The notes under the pieces are model-generated. The model worked only from the letters and a program-made list of their open reading frames with translations, made no database searches and was not told the origin of the DNA. A stretch of 64,000 nucleotides of DNA from Bactericera cockerelli. Its lineage: Eukaryota; Arthropoda; Insecta; Hemiptera; Triozidae. Shown here piece by piece: positions 34,101-43,457 of this stretch. Position numbers and translations under genes: made by a program. Location: positions 26,013,101 through 26,077,100 of the forward strand of contig CM044956.1 in NCBI GenBank assembly GCA_024516035.1, written 5' to 3'. Position 1 is the stretch's first letter; every line of letters starts with the position of its first letter.

Positions 34101-36275
34101 CGACCCCCAGCTGGGTAGGAATTTTTCTGCTCTGTACTTAGGTGTTCGGGGTCCACTCATACCTCGTGAGGAAAAATGAGTAGTTACCTACTTGTAACGG
34201 TTCAGACTACTGCCCGTAGTCCAGAGATCCCGAGTTCGATCCCCAGTTGGGGCAAACTTTTCGAAGAAAATTTGTTCCCTCAAATTACGTGAGGCTAGCA
34301 TTTCCGGCCCTACCCAGGCTGAGTGAGGTTAATATGGGTAGCTGGTACGATTCCCAGCGAATGGAGGGTAACACCGTCCTGATCAGGACGTTAAAACCAA
34401 ATAGAATCAACTGGTCACAATAGATCTAATTAGGTCGCAGTGTGTAATTGCAAAGGTTTCACTGAAAACCCTGCAACCAGGTCAGATACCTAATAATAAT
34501 AGGTGTTCGGGGTCCACTCATACCTCGTGAGGAAAAATGAGTAGTTACTTGTATGAGTAACGACCAGTGGCGGCATTACCAGAGTAAAAATAAATTACCA
34601 GAGTAAAAATAAATAAATTAAAGAATTTCAAAAGTAAAGGAGGCTCTTAGTAATGCTGCGCTACCCACAAAAATTGTGAAGAGGCCTTGTACTTTACCAC
34701 AAATAAAATCATACATACTTAGGTATATTAACCCTGTAATGCCCAAGGAGTGAAAAAGACAAGATTTTTTTTCTTCTAAAATGTTGGTTATATTAGGTTC
34801 AAAAATAACAAAAATGTAAAAATAAAAAATATAGAAGTTTCATACAAAAGTTTGTGAAAGCACCTACACTACCTTCCTATACCTAACTAGGAATGTAAGT
34901 TCTCTTATTCTTAGGTTTTCATTTTCTATGTCTTCTTTTCATTTTTTCCAAACTTCAAAGAGCATGAGGGCTTCTTCTATGCCTTCCCATTGGATATTTC
35001 TTTTGTGTCTATCAATAAATTAAATCAGTCAGAACTAGGCGAAACGGTAATATTTTTATTACCGTTTAAATTTAAAAATAGGTGGTCCTTAAGTAAAGAA
35101 AAATATATAACATGGGTCTTGACTTATGGACCACCTGGTCAAGATTAGTCGAAAAATGTCTTGACATATGGACCACCCCCTTAGCCAGGTCCAGTTTAAG
35201 GCTAGAATATTTTCTTTATATTTAGAAGATAATTGATCACCTCTAGTTTCATTAAATCAACATTTAAAAAAGAAATAATGAAAAAACAAATTAATGAGAA
35301 CAATTTAAACAAAATAAATTCTTAAGAAATTTTCTTAAAAATACGTACCTATTACGAAAAAAAATTTGCGATGTTTTTGTAATTATTTCACAGACCCTGA
35401 GGCAAAACTAACTTATTTCTACAATTATAAAACACTTCAAGCTATCATATGAGTCTAACGACATTTTCTCGGGGTCTTTTGTTTTCTTATTTTTCAAACT
35501 TAAACCTAGTGTGGTCCATAAGTGCCGCCTTGACCCTACCTAACACTACTTTGGATTTCTAATATGAACCTGTAAACAAATAACTGTGAAGGAAATTCTG
35601 AATTTACCAATGGAAACACCTAAAGATATGATTTATGGTCCAATACGCTACCGCGGACTTGGTATTACAAGAGCAGAATGGGAAGCATCACTTACAATCG
35701 ATAAGGCATTACGACCCAAATCCAAGCGAAGCTCGACGTTAACTAGTTGATCAAACTGATCAGAGGTCACATCAGATTTCAAATAGGGGGAATACTCTTT
35801 AGATAACTACCAGATTTTAAATTATTTTGAATAAAATACCGAGAACCAGTCCATTTTACATACATTTTAAATATTTCTTAACTTCGATTAACGTTGCTTA
35901 ATATGGTGTCATTCAAAAATTATACTTATTGAATTCCAAGCATGTCTATTCAAAAGGTATAGTTTGGGAAAGAAAGTTCATTCCTAAGTTTGATGTACGA
36001 AAACATGACAAAATACCTGATGGGTTGTAGTTCAAAGCCAGAGCTTTCTTTCCTGTGGCATAGCGCTGGCATTGTTGTAGAGTCTTCGTGTAGGCAGATC
36101 CCACCAGTGTCATTTTGGAGCGACTGCAAGGCTTGATGAGGTGGTAAGTAGGATCGGGTGCAGCGTCAACTATGCCACAGCGCTTCAATGTGATGACGTC
36201 ACGAAATAACATAGACGCAACAAGTGTGAGTAACATTAGTGATGCTAGGTATTTTTCAAAATAGCCTGGATTCAT
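25417..36275 (-). CDS. Secreted C-type lectin with PAN-like N-terminal segment, 3 exons
   Basis: Exons 36275-36017, 30185-29940 and 25631-25417 join in phase 1 throughout and give about 239 residues. Order: signal peptide ([15 protein letters not shown] core, residues about 10-25), a Cys-containing segment with [17 protein letters not shown] that resembles PAN/apple-like N-termini of some insect lectins, then a CTLD with cysteines in [17 protein letters not shown] and FLCE. The Ca/sugar site looks degenerate: the EPN/QPD position reads QPR, and WND is replaced by NWK. It is probably an extracellular recognition or scaffold protein rather than a classical sugar binder. Introns of 5.8 and 4.3 kb hold a Helitron, SINEs, a dead Tc1 and a mariner. 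Lectin-fold identity is firm; function is inferred. Confidence 0.85.
25900..26520. repeat. Dispersed repeats flanking the mariner
   Basis: 25935-26065 (AAGAAAGAGACAG, CCAGCGAAAAGTGCAACAT) recurs at 57095-57215. 26140-26275 recurs at 11985-12115. 26400-26524 (AAGTGATTTAGTATAAAATC) recurs at 15110-15225 and is the mariner's target sequence. Confidence 0.7.
26646..27483. mobile_element. PIF/Harbinger-type MITE, copy 2 (838 bp)
   Basis: Ends GAGCCCGTTCACACCG...GTGTGAACGGGCTC with TTA duplications (26643-26645, 27484-27486). Nearly identical to 5208-6046 in reverse orientation. It sits in the mariner 5' untranslated part. Confidence 0.93.
27547..28603 (+). pseudogene. mariner transposase, inactive
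   Basis: DDE transposase that would cut and paste its own element. The HTH N-terminus, PGRPED linker, [13 protein letters not shown] (first Asp), [11 protein letters not shown] (second Asp) and [16 protein letters not shown] (third Asp, DD34D) are all present. The ATG at 27547 is followed by an in-frame TAA at codon 4, and a frameshift occurs near 28320 (frame moves from SSGIVGCCC to [13 protein letters not shown]). Both are disabling, though otherwise the copy is well preserved, so it is a recent death. Confidence 0.93.
28740..29464. repeat. Repeat patchwork with poly-C tract
   Basis: 28770-28880 has about 45-bp repeats (ACCTAACCCTACTATAAACC, GAGGCATTGCCTTC) also found inverted at 19735-19830. 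A (C)n tract is at 29131-29170. 28880-29180 starts and ends CAGGGCCGTAT... / ...ATACGGCCCTG, a likely small inverted-repeat element. 29308-29380 has two units of GGAGTGAATTCGTTATAAAC. No gene. Confidence 0.55.
29465..29877. mobile_element. PIF/Harbinger-type MITE, divergent relative (413 bp)
   Basis: Ends GCCGCCCGTTCACACTA and CTAGTGTGAACGTGCTG, flanked by TAA (29462-29464, 29878-29880). Same architecture as the 838-bp family but with CGGTTTTTTT subterminal motifs instead of ACAGTTTTTTTACTGG. Confidence 0.85.
29940..30185 (-). CDS. C-type lectin exon 2: CTLD first half
   Basis: Acceptor CCCTTTTTATAG, donor AAAG/GTGAGA, phase 1 at both ends. It reads [20 protein letters not shown] and [16 protein letters not shown], the classic first helices of a CTLD, then [19 protein letters not shown]. 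Confidence 0.9.
30344..31261 (+). mobile_element. Non-autonomous Helitron (918 bp)
   Basis: Starts A/TCTATCTATACATATATGCG and ends with hairpin GCGGGTGTAACCCGC, CTAG/T. Inner text shared with 20991-21764 (GATCGCGAATTTCTGATGAG, GGATGGGTAACACGTAAAAT). (GT)n tract at 31026-31230 next to the 3' hairpin, as in the other copy. The Cys/Val-rich ORFs there are artefacts. Confidence 0.85.
31325..31482. repeat. Small MITE with AAGGTGTCC/ACACGGTGG ends
   Basis: Inverted relative of 16020-16150 and 53745-53873 (CACCTCAAATTACTCGGCCC). 31483-31830 shows nothing I recognise. Confidence 0.6.
31893..32951 (-). pseudogene. Decayed Tc1-type transposase between 170-bp inverted arms
   Basis: Arms 31893-32062 and 32782-32951 are near-perfect mirror copies (GAGCAACAAAAGCGAATCAA). 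Between them the minus strand reads [19 protein letters not shown] (first Asp), then [31 protein letters not shown] (second Asp) and [15 protein letters not shown] (Glu). Stops occur in the body, for example after NPIEDL where Tc1 proteins have Trp. The HTH N-terminus is missing. Family known from Tc1 transposases; this copy is dead. Confidence 0.85.
33100..33407 (-). mobile_element. tRNA-derived SINE A, near full length
   Basis: Minus strand: head with GTTAGCGCACTAAGCTTACC and the B box GTATTCGATCCCCAGC, body with CTCATACCTCGTGAGGAAAA, GTGGCGGCATTATC, GTGAAGAGGCCTTG. Other copies: 34048-34705, 42270-42449, 47800-47995, 52832-53040, and pieces at 50775-50950. Confidence 0.8.
34048..34195 (+). 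mobile_element. tRNA-derived SINE A (head), continued at 34501
   Basis: GAGTTAGCGCGCTAGACTTA, then the B box GTGTTCGACCCCCAGC. Interrupted by SINE B; the body resumes at 34501-34705 after a repeated 48-bp segment. Confidence 0.8.
34196..34500 (+). mobile_element. tRNA-derived SINE B inserted in SINE A
   Basis: Head with the B box GAGTTCGATCCCCAGTTGGG, body GGCCCTACCCAGGCTGAGTG, 3' end (TAA)n. Flanked by an identical-looking 48-bp segment of SINE A (34140-34187 and 34501-34548). Confidence 0.8.
34501..34705 (+). mobile_element. tRNA-derived SINE A (body)
   Basis: Continues the SINE A body (GTGGCGGCATTACC, TGTGAAGAGGCCTTG). 34706-35580 is AT-rich with nothing else that I can support. Confidence 0.75.
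35586..35750 (+). pseudogene. Non-LTR retrotransposon RT fragment
   Basis: Short open frame reading [20 protein letters not shown] and [18 protein letters not shown]. The pattern (LPxxTPxxxIYxxxxYxGLGIxRxxWE) is typical of the region after the RT domain in R2-like LINEs. Small, 5'- and 3'-truncated. Confidence 0.65.
36017..36275 (-). CDS. C-type lectin exon 1: signal peptide and PAN-like segment
   Basis: ATG at 36275, donor TCAG/GTATTT (phase 1). The first 25 residues hold a hydrophobic core typical of a signal peptide. The frame stays open past the donor to 35946, but the CTLD exon follows in phase only with this donor. The segment [20 protein letters not shown] with [17 protein letters not shown] is the PAN-like part. 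Confidence 0.82.
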
Positions 36276-36289
36276 AATTCTTCCAAATT

Positions 36290-36545
36290 AAAAAAAAAAA
36301 ACAAAAGCTTGAGATAAAAGTGAAAATCCAAAAATCTGGTGTAAACATCACACGACTTTCCTTATCCCCCAAAAAGGAGGCGAATTCCGCCACTGGAGAC
36401 TCAAAGGTAACAGATAACTAAAAATAAATGCCAAATTCGTAATCAGCACTTCAAAATCATTGAAAAAGAAAAGAAAAAAAAAATCTTAGTCAAAGCGGGT
36501 CCCCCCAAAATACCGGTAAATTGGAGCCGAGGTCCAAAAAGTTCT
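36290..36545. repeat. Dispersed repeat, inverted copy at 41080-41330
   Basis: Both contain ACTTTCCTTATCCCCC / GGGGGATAAGGAAAGT, CGCCACTGG/CCAGTGGCG and AAATTGGAGCCGAGGTCC. 36546-37520 holds poly-A/T tracts but no feature that I can support. Confidence 0.7.
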
Positions 36546-37539
36546 CTAGGGTGAAAAAAAAGTGACATTTTTTTTTTTTTTTTTAATAGTTGCTCATTTT
36601 GGAGCGTGAATCTCAAAAACAGCTAGGAATATTTCAAAGTAGCTGAGAATTAAAATTCTCCCAAATTATAGTTTTTTTCAATTTTACAACTTCAGAGCTT
36701 TTACAAAAATGTAGCGTTATTGAGACATAAGGCAAAATCCGTTAATGAGACCTTCCATCCTAGACGTTAGGACTTTGAGTAAGTTTACTATCTCGCCCTT
36801 CTGAACAAGTATCCTAAGGAATGGGCTGCATCGCCTCACACGCACTCTTCAACTTATTCCTTAACTAGCCTAGAATGCGTTTTTATCTTAACTATTTTGT
36901 ATATCTTTTCAGTGGAAGATAATAATATCACCTATTTAAACTGCCTGCTCTGTGCTTTTGTGACGCTCATGATTTTCTGGTAGGCACGTCATGTTTATAA
37001 CGAGACAATTTTAATTTTTTTTTAAGCAAAATTTTCAAGGTATTTAAAAGGAAAAATACTTCCGATTCTAATATTAGAAATTTCTCGGAAGTAATAACAG
37101 TTAAATTTTATGCACTTTAAACATACACAACTGGAAATTTTATCAATACATTAGGTCTATTTAAAGTTTTCGAGAGTAGGTTCTAAAAATTACTAGACAC
37201 ACTTGTCTTGAGTGCTTTGATAAACAATACCTGTACGTACCTACTAACTGTAACTAGGACTGAAAATATGAAGCATGTATGAACAATTGAACATGGGTAT
37301 AATATATTATCATTAATTACTGACGACGGAAATGATGCTCCAGGATTTGATTGACAACTTTGTTTAGTGAAACTAGATCCAGAACAAAATAGTCAAATTA
37401 CATAATTCATGAGGGCTGAATCTGACCAAATAAGGTGTACTTGAATTAAGCGGACACTAGTACAGCAGGAGCAGATTAGGTGAACTTGTATCGTCTAAAT
37501 TTCACCGTTATAATGAGGTTCAGCCAATGAGGTTTTTAC

Positions 37540-38900
37540 TTGCCTTATCCTATAACAAGAAAAGTATTGTATTTTTGAAAATTTGACCTACCTATTGGTT
37601 TTACACATTTCTAGACGAATCATTGCTTCAGAATACCAAAAAAGTTATTTTCGGTCCTTGCGTCCGTCCGTGCATTCAACCGTTCGTCTGTCTGTGAACA
37701 AGATATCTCGAGAACAGTAAGAGCTAGAGACTTCAAATTTGGTATAAAAGTTGATTTTATACACAACACGAACTTCTTTTATTAAAATCAAACGCAATCT
37801 GCAGCTGCAAAAAAAGGCCGCAAGGGCTGTTCCTTTGGATTGGTTGAAGATTCAAAAAAAGTTAGAGAACAACATTTTCTTAGAATAAAAAAAAATAGGG
37901 GTTTACTCAAATTATTGTCCTATAATTAGGAAAGTATTGTATTCGGAGAAAATTTGACCTACCCAATTTCTAAGTACCTACTATAGCAGCGGAAATGATT
38001 TTTCAATTTTGCAGATTCCGCGGTGAAATATGGTTTTTCGGGTCTCACGGAAAAACAACAAGGGCTAGGAAAATTTATTTTACATTTTTGTAATGTCTAG
38101 GTCAAACTACCCCCTTACATGTGCAATACATATGTCTAAGTACTATAGCAGCGGAAATGATTTTTCAATTTTGCAGATTCCGCGGTGAAATATGGTTTTT
38201 CGGGTCTCACGGAAAAACAACAAGGGCTAGGAAAATTCATTTTACATTTTTGTAATGTCTAGGTCAAACTACATCCATAAATGTGCAATACATGTGTCTA
38301 AGTACTATAGCAACGGAGATGATTTTTCAATTTTGCAGATATCGCGGTGAAATATGGTTTTACAGGTCTCACGGAAAAACGACAAGAGCTAGGAAAATTT
38401 ATTTTACATTTATGTAATGTCTCGGTCAAACTACATCCATACATGTGCAAAACATGTGTCTAAGCATTATAGCAACAGAGATGATTTTTCAATTTTTGCG
38501 GTGAAATATGGTTTTTCGGATCTCACGGAAAAACGACAAGAGCTAGGAAAATTTATTTTACTATTTTGTAATCTGTAGGTTAAACTACATCCATAAATGT
38601 GCAATACATGTGTCTAAGTACTATAGCAACGGAGATGACTTTTCAATTTTGCAGATTTCGCGGTGAAATAATCTTGTTTGTGAATCTTGAAAGAATCTTG
38701 TTTGTTTACCATTCTTCTTTTAGAATTTAATGTTTATGACATGTTTATAATTTGTATAAAGGTATTGTACCGTCAATGAATGTACCCGTATACCGGGCAT
38801 TATTATTATTAAGTGTGAAATATGGTTTTTCAGGTCTCACGGAAAAACGATAAGAGCTAGGAAAATTTATACAGGGTGGGGCAAAAGTCTGGAAACCCCT
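37540..38900. repeat. Dispersed repeat leading into a 162-bp tandem array
   Basis: Units begin near 37981, 38143, 38305, 38466 and 38621 (CTATAGCAGCGGAAATGATT), each with GGTCTCACGGAAAAAC and GGGCTAGGAAAATT. Spacing 155-162 bp. The last unit is interrupted by a LINE tail and a palindromic MITE, and array sequence resumes after 39736. Confidence 0.9.
38671..38814 (+). mobile_element. 5'-truncated LINE 3' tail with 8-bp target duplication
   Basis: 144-bp insertion ending ATACCGGGCATTATTATTATTAAGT region, flanked by GTGAAATA at 38663-38670 and 38815-38822, splitting a satellite unit. The tail resembles 14670-14737. Confidence 0.85.
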
Positions 38901-39734
38901 GAATAACTTTCGAATGGCTTCTTCGGTAAAATTAAAATTTTGTACGGTAAACCGGGCTAATAAGACCTTCTTTTAGAGTCGGGTCGATTTTTCTTACCGG
39001 CCCTCATGTCGGGGCCAGGGGGCCAACTTCATTTTTTTAAATACGAACCCTCACTTTGCGATACATTTTTGAAAAGGTTTTTAAATAAAAAATACATTGG
39101 TGCAAATTTTATTTTTTTAATATTAACTGTTTGCAAATGGCGTCAAACTTTGTGTATCCAGTAAAGTCTGGAAACCCCTGAATATCTTTCGAAAGGGCTT
39201 TCTCAGTAAATTAAAAATTGTGTACGGTAATCCTTGGTAATTAGACCTTATATTAGAATGGGACCGATTTTTTTTTACCGGCCCCCATGTCGGAGCCGGG
39301 GAGGCCAACTTCATTTTTTTAAATACAAAACCCCACCTTGCGTTACAATTTTGGAAAGGTCTAATTACCCCGACTTACCGTGCACAATTTTAAATTTACT
39401 GAGAAAGCCCTTTCAAAAGATATTCAGGGGTTTCCAGACTTTACTGCATACACAAAGTTGGACGCCATTTGGAAACAGTTAATACTAAAAAAATAAAATT
39501 TGCACAAATGTATTTCTTATTTAAAGACCTTTCCAAAAATGTATCGCAAGGTGGGGGTTCGTATTTAAAAAAATGAAGTGGGCCCCCCTGGCCCCGACAT
39601 GGGGACCGGTAACAAAAATCGACTCCACTCTAAAAGAAGGTCTTATTAGCCCGGTTTACCGTACAAAATTTTAATTTTACCGAAGAAGCCATTCGAAAGT
39701 TATTCAGGGGTTTCCAGACTTTTGCCCCACCCTG
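38872..39734. mobile_element. Palindromic MITE (863 bp), TA-flanked
   Basis: TIR CAGGGTGGGGCAAAAGTCTG at each end, TA at 38870-38871 and 39735-39736. Both halves mirror each other around about 39310, and each half itself contains a second version of the CTGGAAACCCCTGAATA block. Ends resemble the CAGGGTG Tc1/mariner group. No transposase. Confidence 0.9.
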
Positions 39735-40016
39735 TATTACTATTTTGTAATCTGTAGGTCAGATTGTTCAAAACCCAACCGATGCCGAGATTTGACAAGT
39801 TATATCCTCCCACTTGGGATTTTGACCACATAATACGTCTTCTGCTTACGCTTACTAATAATGGGACTCATTAGTCCTAGTCGGACAGTATAAATAAGGC
39901 AATATTATTATTAAAGAACAATAAACCTACGCGTATTCACTTGTCTCAGTAAATATTTGAAGACGTGATTCTACCCACTAAAAATTGTGACATAAGAACA
40001 CAAATAATTCTTATTA

Positions 40017-40244
40017 CTTTCCTTATCCTATAATAAGGAAAGTATTGTATTCGTCGAAAATTTGACCTACCCAGGTTTTCACATTTCTGGACGAATCATA
40101 GCCTCAGGATACCAAAAAAGTTGTTTTCAGCCATTGGTCCGTGCGTCTGTCTGTCTGTGTGTGTGTGTGTGAACAGGATATCTCGAGAACGGTAAGATAT
40201 AGAGACTTGAAATTTGGTATGGAAATTAATTTTATACACTAGAT
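40017..40244 (+). repeat. Dispersed repeat (CCTATAATAAGGAAAG family)
   Basis: The fullest copy of the family at 1437: CCTATAATAAGGAAAGTATT, TTTTCACATTTCTGGACGAA, then GGATATCTCGAGAACGGTAA. It continues after the hAT MITE at 40893. Confidence 0.75.
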
Positions 40245-40892
40245 CAGTGGTTCCCAACTCAACTTCCACTGTGACCCACTTTTTTAAATTTCTGAGACCC
40301 GCGACCCACCAAATGTGTATTCACCCCTTCCTCTTTCGTAGTTGCTTTTTTCAATCTTTCTAAATCTAAAATTCTAAAAGGTATTAGTTTTGAGAAAAAA
40401 ACAACAAATAATTATTAATCATTTTATTAAGAGGCAAACAATAAAAATTTATTAATTGTTAAACATTCAATTAATAAACAAAATTAAGAAAAAAGGAAAA
40501 AAAAGTGGGCTGGTGGCTCAGAGGTAGCACTCCTGACTTTGAACCCCGAGGTTGCGGGTTTGATTCCCGCCCTTGGCGCATTTTTCTCAAGAAGGATAAT
40601 GAGTTGTTAAAAAAGTAATTTATAACGTAAAATAATTTAAAAAAATAGGCTGGTGGAGTCTTTCAATGGGACACATTTGGACGACTGGCCTTCACAAGCT
40701 CATTGATTTTTTTTTCTTCAATAAAGAGCGCCATTGGATTTTTATTTAACATTTTTACGAATCAGAAAACTTTTAAAATTGTTCTACCTAAGAACTAAGA
40801 CCTTGCGAAGACCCATGAAACCTTCTGGCGACCCACTTGAAACCTTCTCGCGACCCACCAGTGGGTCGCGACCCACCAGTTGGGAACCACTG
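40245..40892. mobile_element. hAT-type MITE (648 bp) with 8-bp duplication
   Basis: TIR CAGTGGTTCCCAACTC / GTTGGGAACCACTG, flanked by CACTAGAT at 40237-40244 and 40893-40900. The CAGNG start and 8-bp duplication are diagnostic for hAT. It carries a tRNA-like sequence at 40502-40575. ORF 40795-41061 is repeat sequence. Confidence 0.93.
40502..40580 (+). mobile_element. tRNA-like SINE head inside the hAT MITE
   Basis: A-box-like TGGCTCAGAGGTAGCACTC and B-box GGTTTGATTCC at tRNA spacing. The sequence lacks a good acceptor stem, so I call it a SINE head rather than a tRNA gene. Confidence 0.6.
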
Positions 40893-41599
40893 CACTAGAT
40901 GAACCACGAAACTTTTGGTTGAAATCGGCCGCATTCCACGGCCGCAGGGCCGCAAATATTAGCCGCAAGCGCTGCTTCTTTGAATTGGTTAAAGATACAA
41001 AAAGAGTTGTAGAACAACATTTTCTTAGAATGCAAAAATAATACTGATCTATTCTGATCATTTTTTTGATATCTTGAACTTTTTGGACCTCGGCTCCAAT
41101 TTACCGGTATTTTTAAGGGACCCGCTTTGACTAACTTTTTTATTATTCATCCTAGTTGGGGGTTGAGACATATCAAATTCAATGATTTTGAAGTGCTGAT
41201 TACGAATTCGCCATTTATTTTTAGTTATCTGTTACTGTTGAGTCACCAGTGGCGGAATTCGAGTCCTTTTTGGGGGATAAGGAAAGTCGTGTGATGTTTA
41301 CACCAGATTTTCTTATCTTAAATGGGATCTATTGAATTAATTTTCGCCCATCAGAGGGAAGGTATATTACGGGATGGTCAAGCTACAACATAGACCACAA
41401 GCGTCTTCAGTAGCTGCTGTTTCATTGCTACGAAATCCAAAATGCTGTAAAACCTTCTTGTTCTTCTTATTCTTCTTCTTCAAAAAAAAAAAAAAAAAAA
41501 TTCTCCCTTCTAAGTACAAATTAAATGCTCGTTAGGTGAATTTAAAATTTCCTAATTTAAAGTACGTGGTGACGACTCGTTAGTTATATAAACATTAAG

Positions 41600-42210
41600 C
41601 CCGTTGCACAGTAAGCATAAAATTAAATTCAATATTTCGTTGCGAATTACAATTTGACAGCTATTTGGTTTTAAAAAATATGCTGTTACAAAGTACGTAG
41701 TAACATCTAGTTAGGTATGAATCTTATAAAAATATAACTACGTTGCAAAGTATGGCTTGACGGCTAGTTTGCTATGAAAAAATTCCCGTTGCAAAGTAGA
41801 GGGTCACTAATATTAAGAGGGCACAATATTTACCAGTATAAAATCAAGAAAAAATTATAAAAGATAAAGTATTATGAAAAATACATACATAAATAAATAA
41901 GTAAATGATACTAGTTACCTATTAAAGGGCGTATAAAAAAGGTATAAAACCCGAAAAAATATCTGTTGCGAAGTACGGGTTGACGGCTAGTTTGCTATAA
42001 AAAATATGCCGTTGCAAAGAACAGGTTATCACTTAGTTAGGTATGAAGCGTAGAAAATAATACTCCGTTGCGAAGTACGGGTTGATGACTAGTTAACTAT
42101 AAAAAGTATTCTGTTGCAGAGTACGGGGAAACATCTAGTTAGGTATAAAAACTATAAAGATAAATACTCCGTTGCGGAGTACGGTTTAGCGGATTGTTGG
42201 CTATAATTTA
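41600..42210. repeat. Short-unit tandem or degenerate repeat (GTTGCGAAGTACGG motif)
   Basis: The motif CGTTGC(A/G)(A/G)AGTACGG-GT followed by CTAGTT(T/A)GCTAT recurs about seven times between 41630 and 42210 at spacings of roughly 50-90 bp. No coding content. Confidence 0.7.
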
Positions 42211-42269
42211 TAGCAGAATTATAGGATTTTTTTCCTTACCTCTAACATCGTAATATTTTATTTTATTTT

Positions 42270-42449
42270 GCTTATAATTCCGCCACTGGTCACTGCTCAC
42301 ATTGACACAGCTACTCATTTTTCATCACGGAGTAAGAGTGGATGCAAGTACAGTGCACAAAAATACTGCTCTGCTGGGGATCGAACCCAGGGCACCATGC
42401 GTGCAATGCCTAACGCCTAGCGCGCTAACTCACTCCGCCGCGGTGACGT
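42270..42449 (-). mobile_element. tRNA-derived SINE A
   Basis: Minus strand B box GGGTTCGATCCCCAGCAGAG, head AGTGAGTTAGCGCGCTAGGC. The poly-T side lies at about 42245. Confidence 0.75.
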
Positions 42450-42539
42450 CAGTGAATATATTCAAAGGAGAAACGGGGCTTTGGATAATGATATTCGAAC
42501 AGGAATCACTCCCTTTTTGCGAAACGGAGAATTGAAGAT

Positions 42540-42985
42540 TCGGGGAGTGGAAAGTATAGTCGTATTTTTCTTTCTAACCAAAGTTAACCAAACGGGAATA
42601 AAATGAAGCAAACTGGAAGCAAGTCATTTTTCTTTTGGAAGAAGAAAAATTTCCACTTCCAAAGTTAACCAAAGTGGAAGTAGAAAATTCTTGCTTCCAG
42701 TTCTTTAATAGGTAAGTCTATTGTTTATCTCTAAAAGTAACCAAACGCATTTTTCTTTTACGAATGACCTTGGAATAAAATGGAAATATTTGGAAGAAAC
42801 CTAACCAGGAAATTTTTTTTGGTTAGAAAGAAAAATACGACTTATATTCGAACAGCTTCGGTTCGCTTCGTTCACATAAAAAAACCGCTTTTGGAGATGA
42901 TTGTAGAATCGGTCCAAAGTTGGACGCATGGAGCGATTCTACAATCATCGCCAAGTCCAACTTGGGATCGACTCGACATTTTTTT
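42540..42985. repeat. Inverted-repeat element
   Basis: TATAGTCGTATTTTTCTTTC near 42556 is mirrored as GAAAGAAAAATACGACTTAT near 42826. A second hairpin, GATTGTAGAATCGGTCCAAA / GCGATTCTACAATC, follows at about 42900-42950. The ORFs here are shadows. Confidence 0.55.
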
Positions 42986-43352
42986 CACGAAGTAGCGTTT
43001 TACAATGCATTTTTCGCCAAGTCAGCTCGAAAATGGTGCGAAGATTCATGTACTTGTAATATTCATATAAAAAAATACCCTTACATTTCGATTTTTGTTT
43101 ATGCCACACCAAACAAAGTGAATAAAACAAATATTTAAATATTTTTATATTGACATATTTTTTTTGCTTTTTGTTGTAAACACAAACAGTTGTAACCGAC
43201 TCATTGAAGAGGCACGAGGGGTGCCTCTGCCTCAGCCCTGAACCAGGAGTAACAGAAGTTAGATTAATTAATCTATGTTTCTGCTCGTAAATTGCTTGTA
43301 TTAAGAGAGTTCCTTGCTCACTTACAACTGACCTCACCGTAGTCCGTCAGTT

Positions 43353-43457
43353 ATGGCCGGTAGTGAAGAAAAATCGGACTTAAAAAGTGCTGATGATCAG
43401 CAAAATTATGCAGTAGGTAACAGTGATCCCAAAAATATGCAAGAGTTAACTGATTAT
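43353..43457 (+). CDS. HSBP1: HSBP1 exon 1
   Basis: ATG in context AGTTATGGCC, 35 codons, donor TAT/GTAAGT. It reads [20 protein letters not shown] and [11 protein letters not shown]. The variable acidic leader is usual for insect HSBP1; DPK..QEL is the conserved start. Confidence 0.93.

Noticed and set aside
40502..40575. Functional tRNA gene
   Set aside because: A and B boxes are present, but I cannot fold a proper acceptor stem and the sequence sits inside a hAT MITE. 57790-57866 was rejected as a tRNA gene for the same reason.
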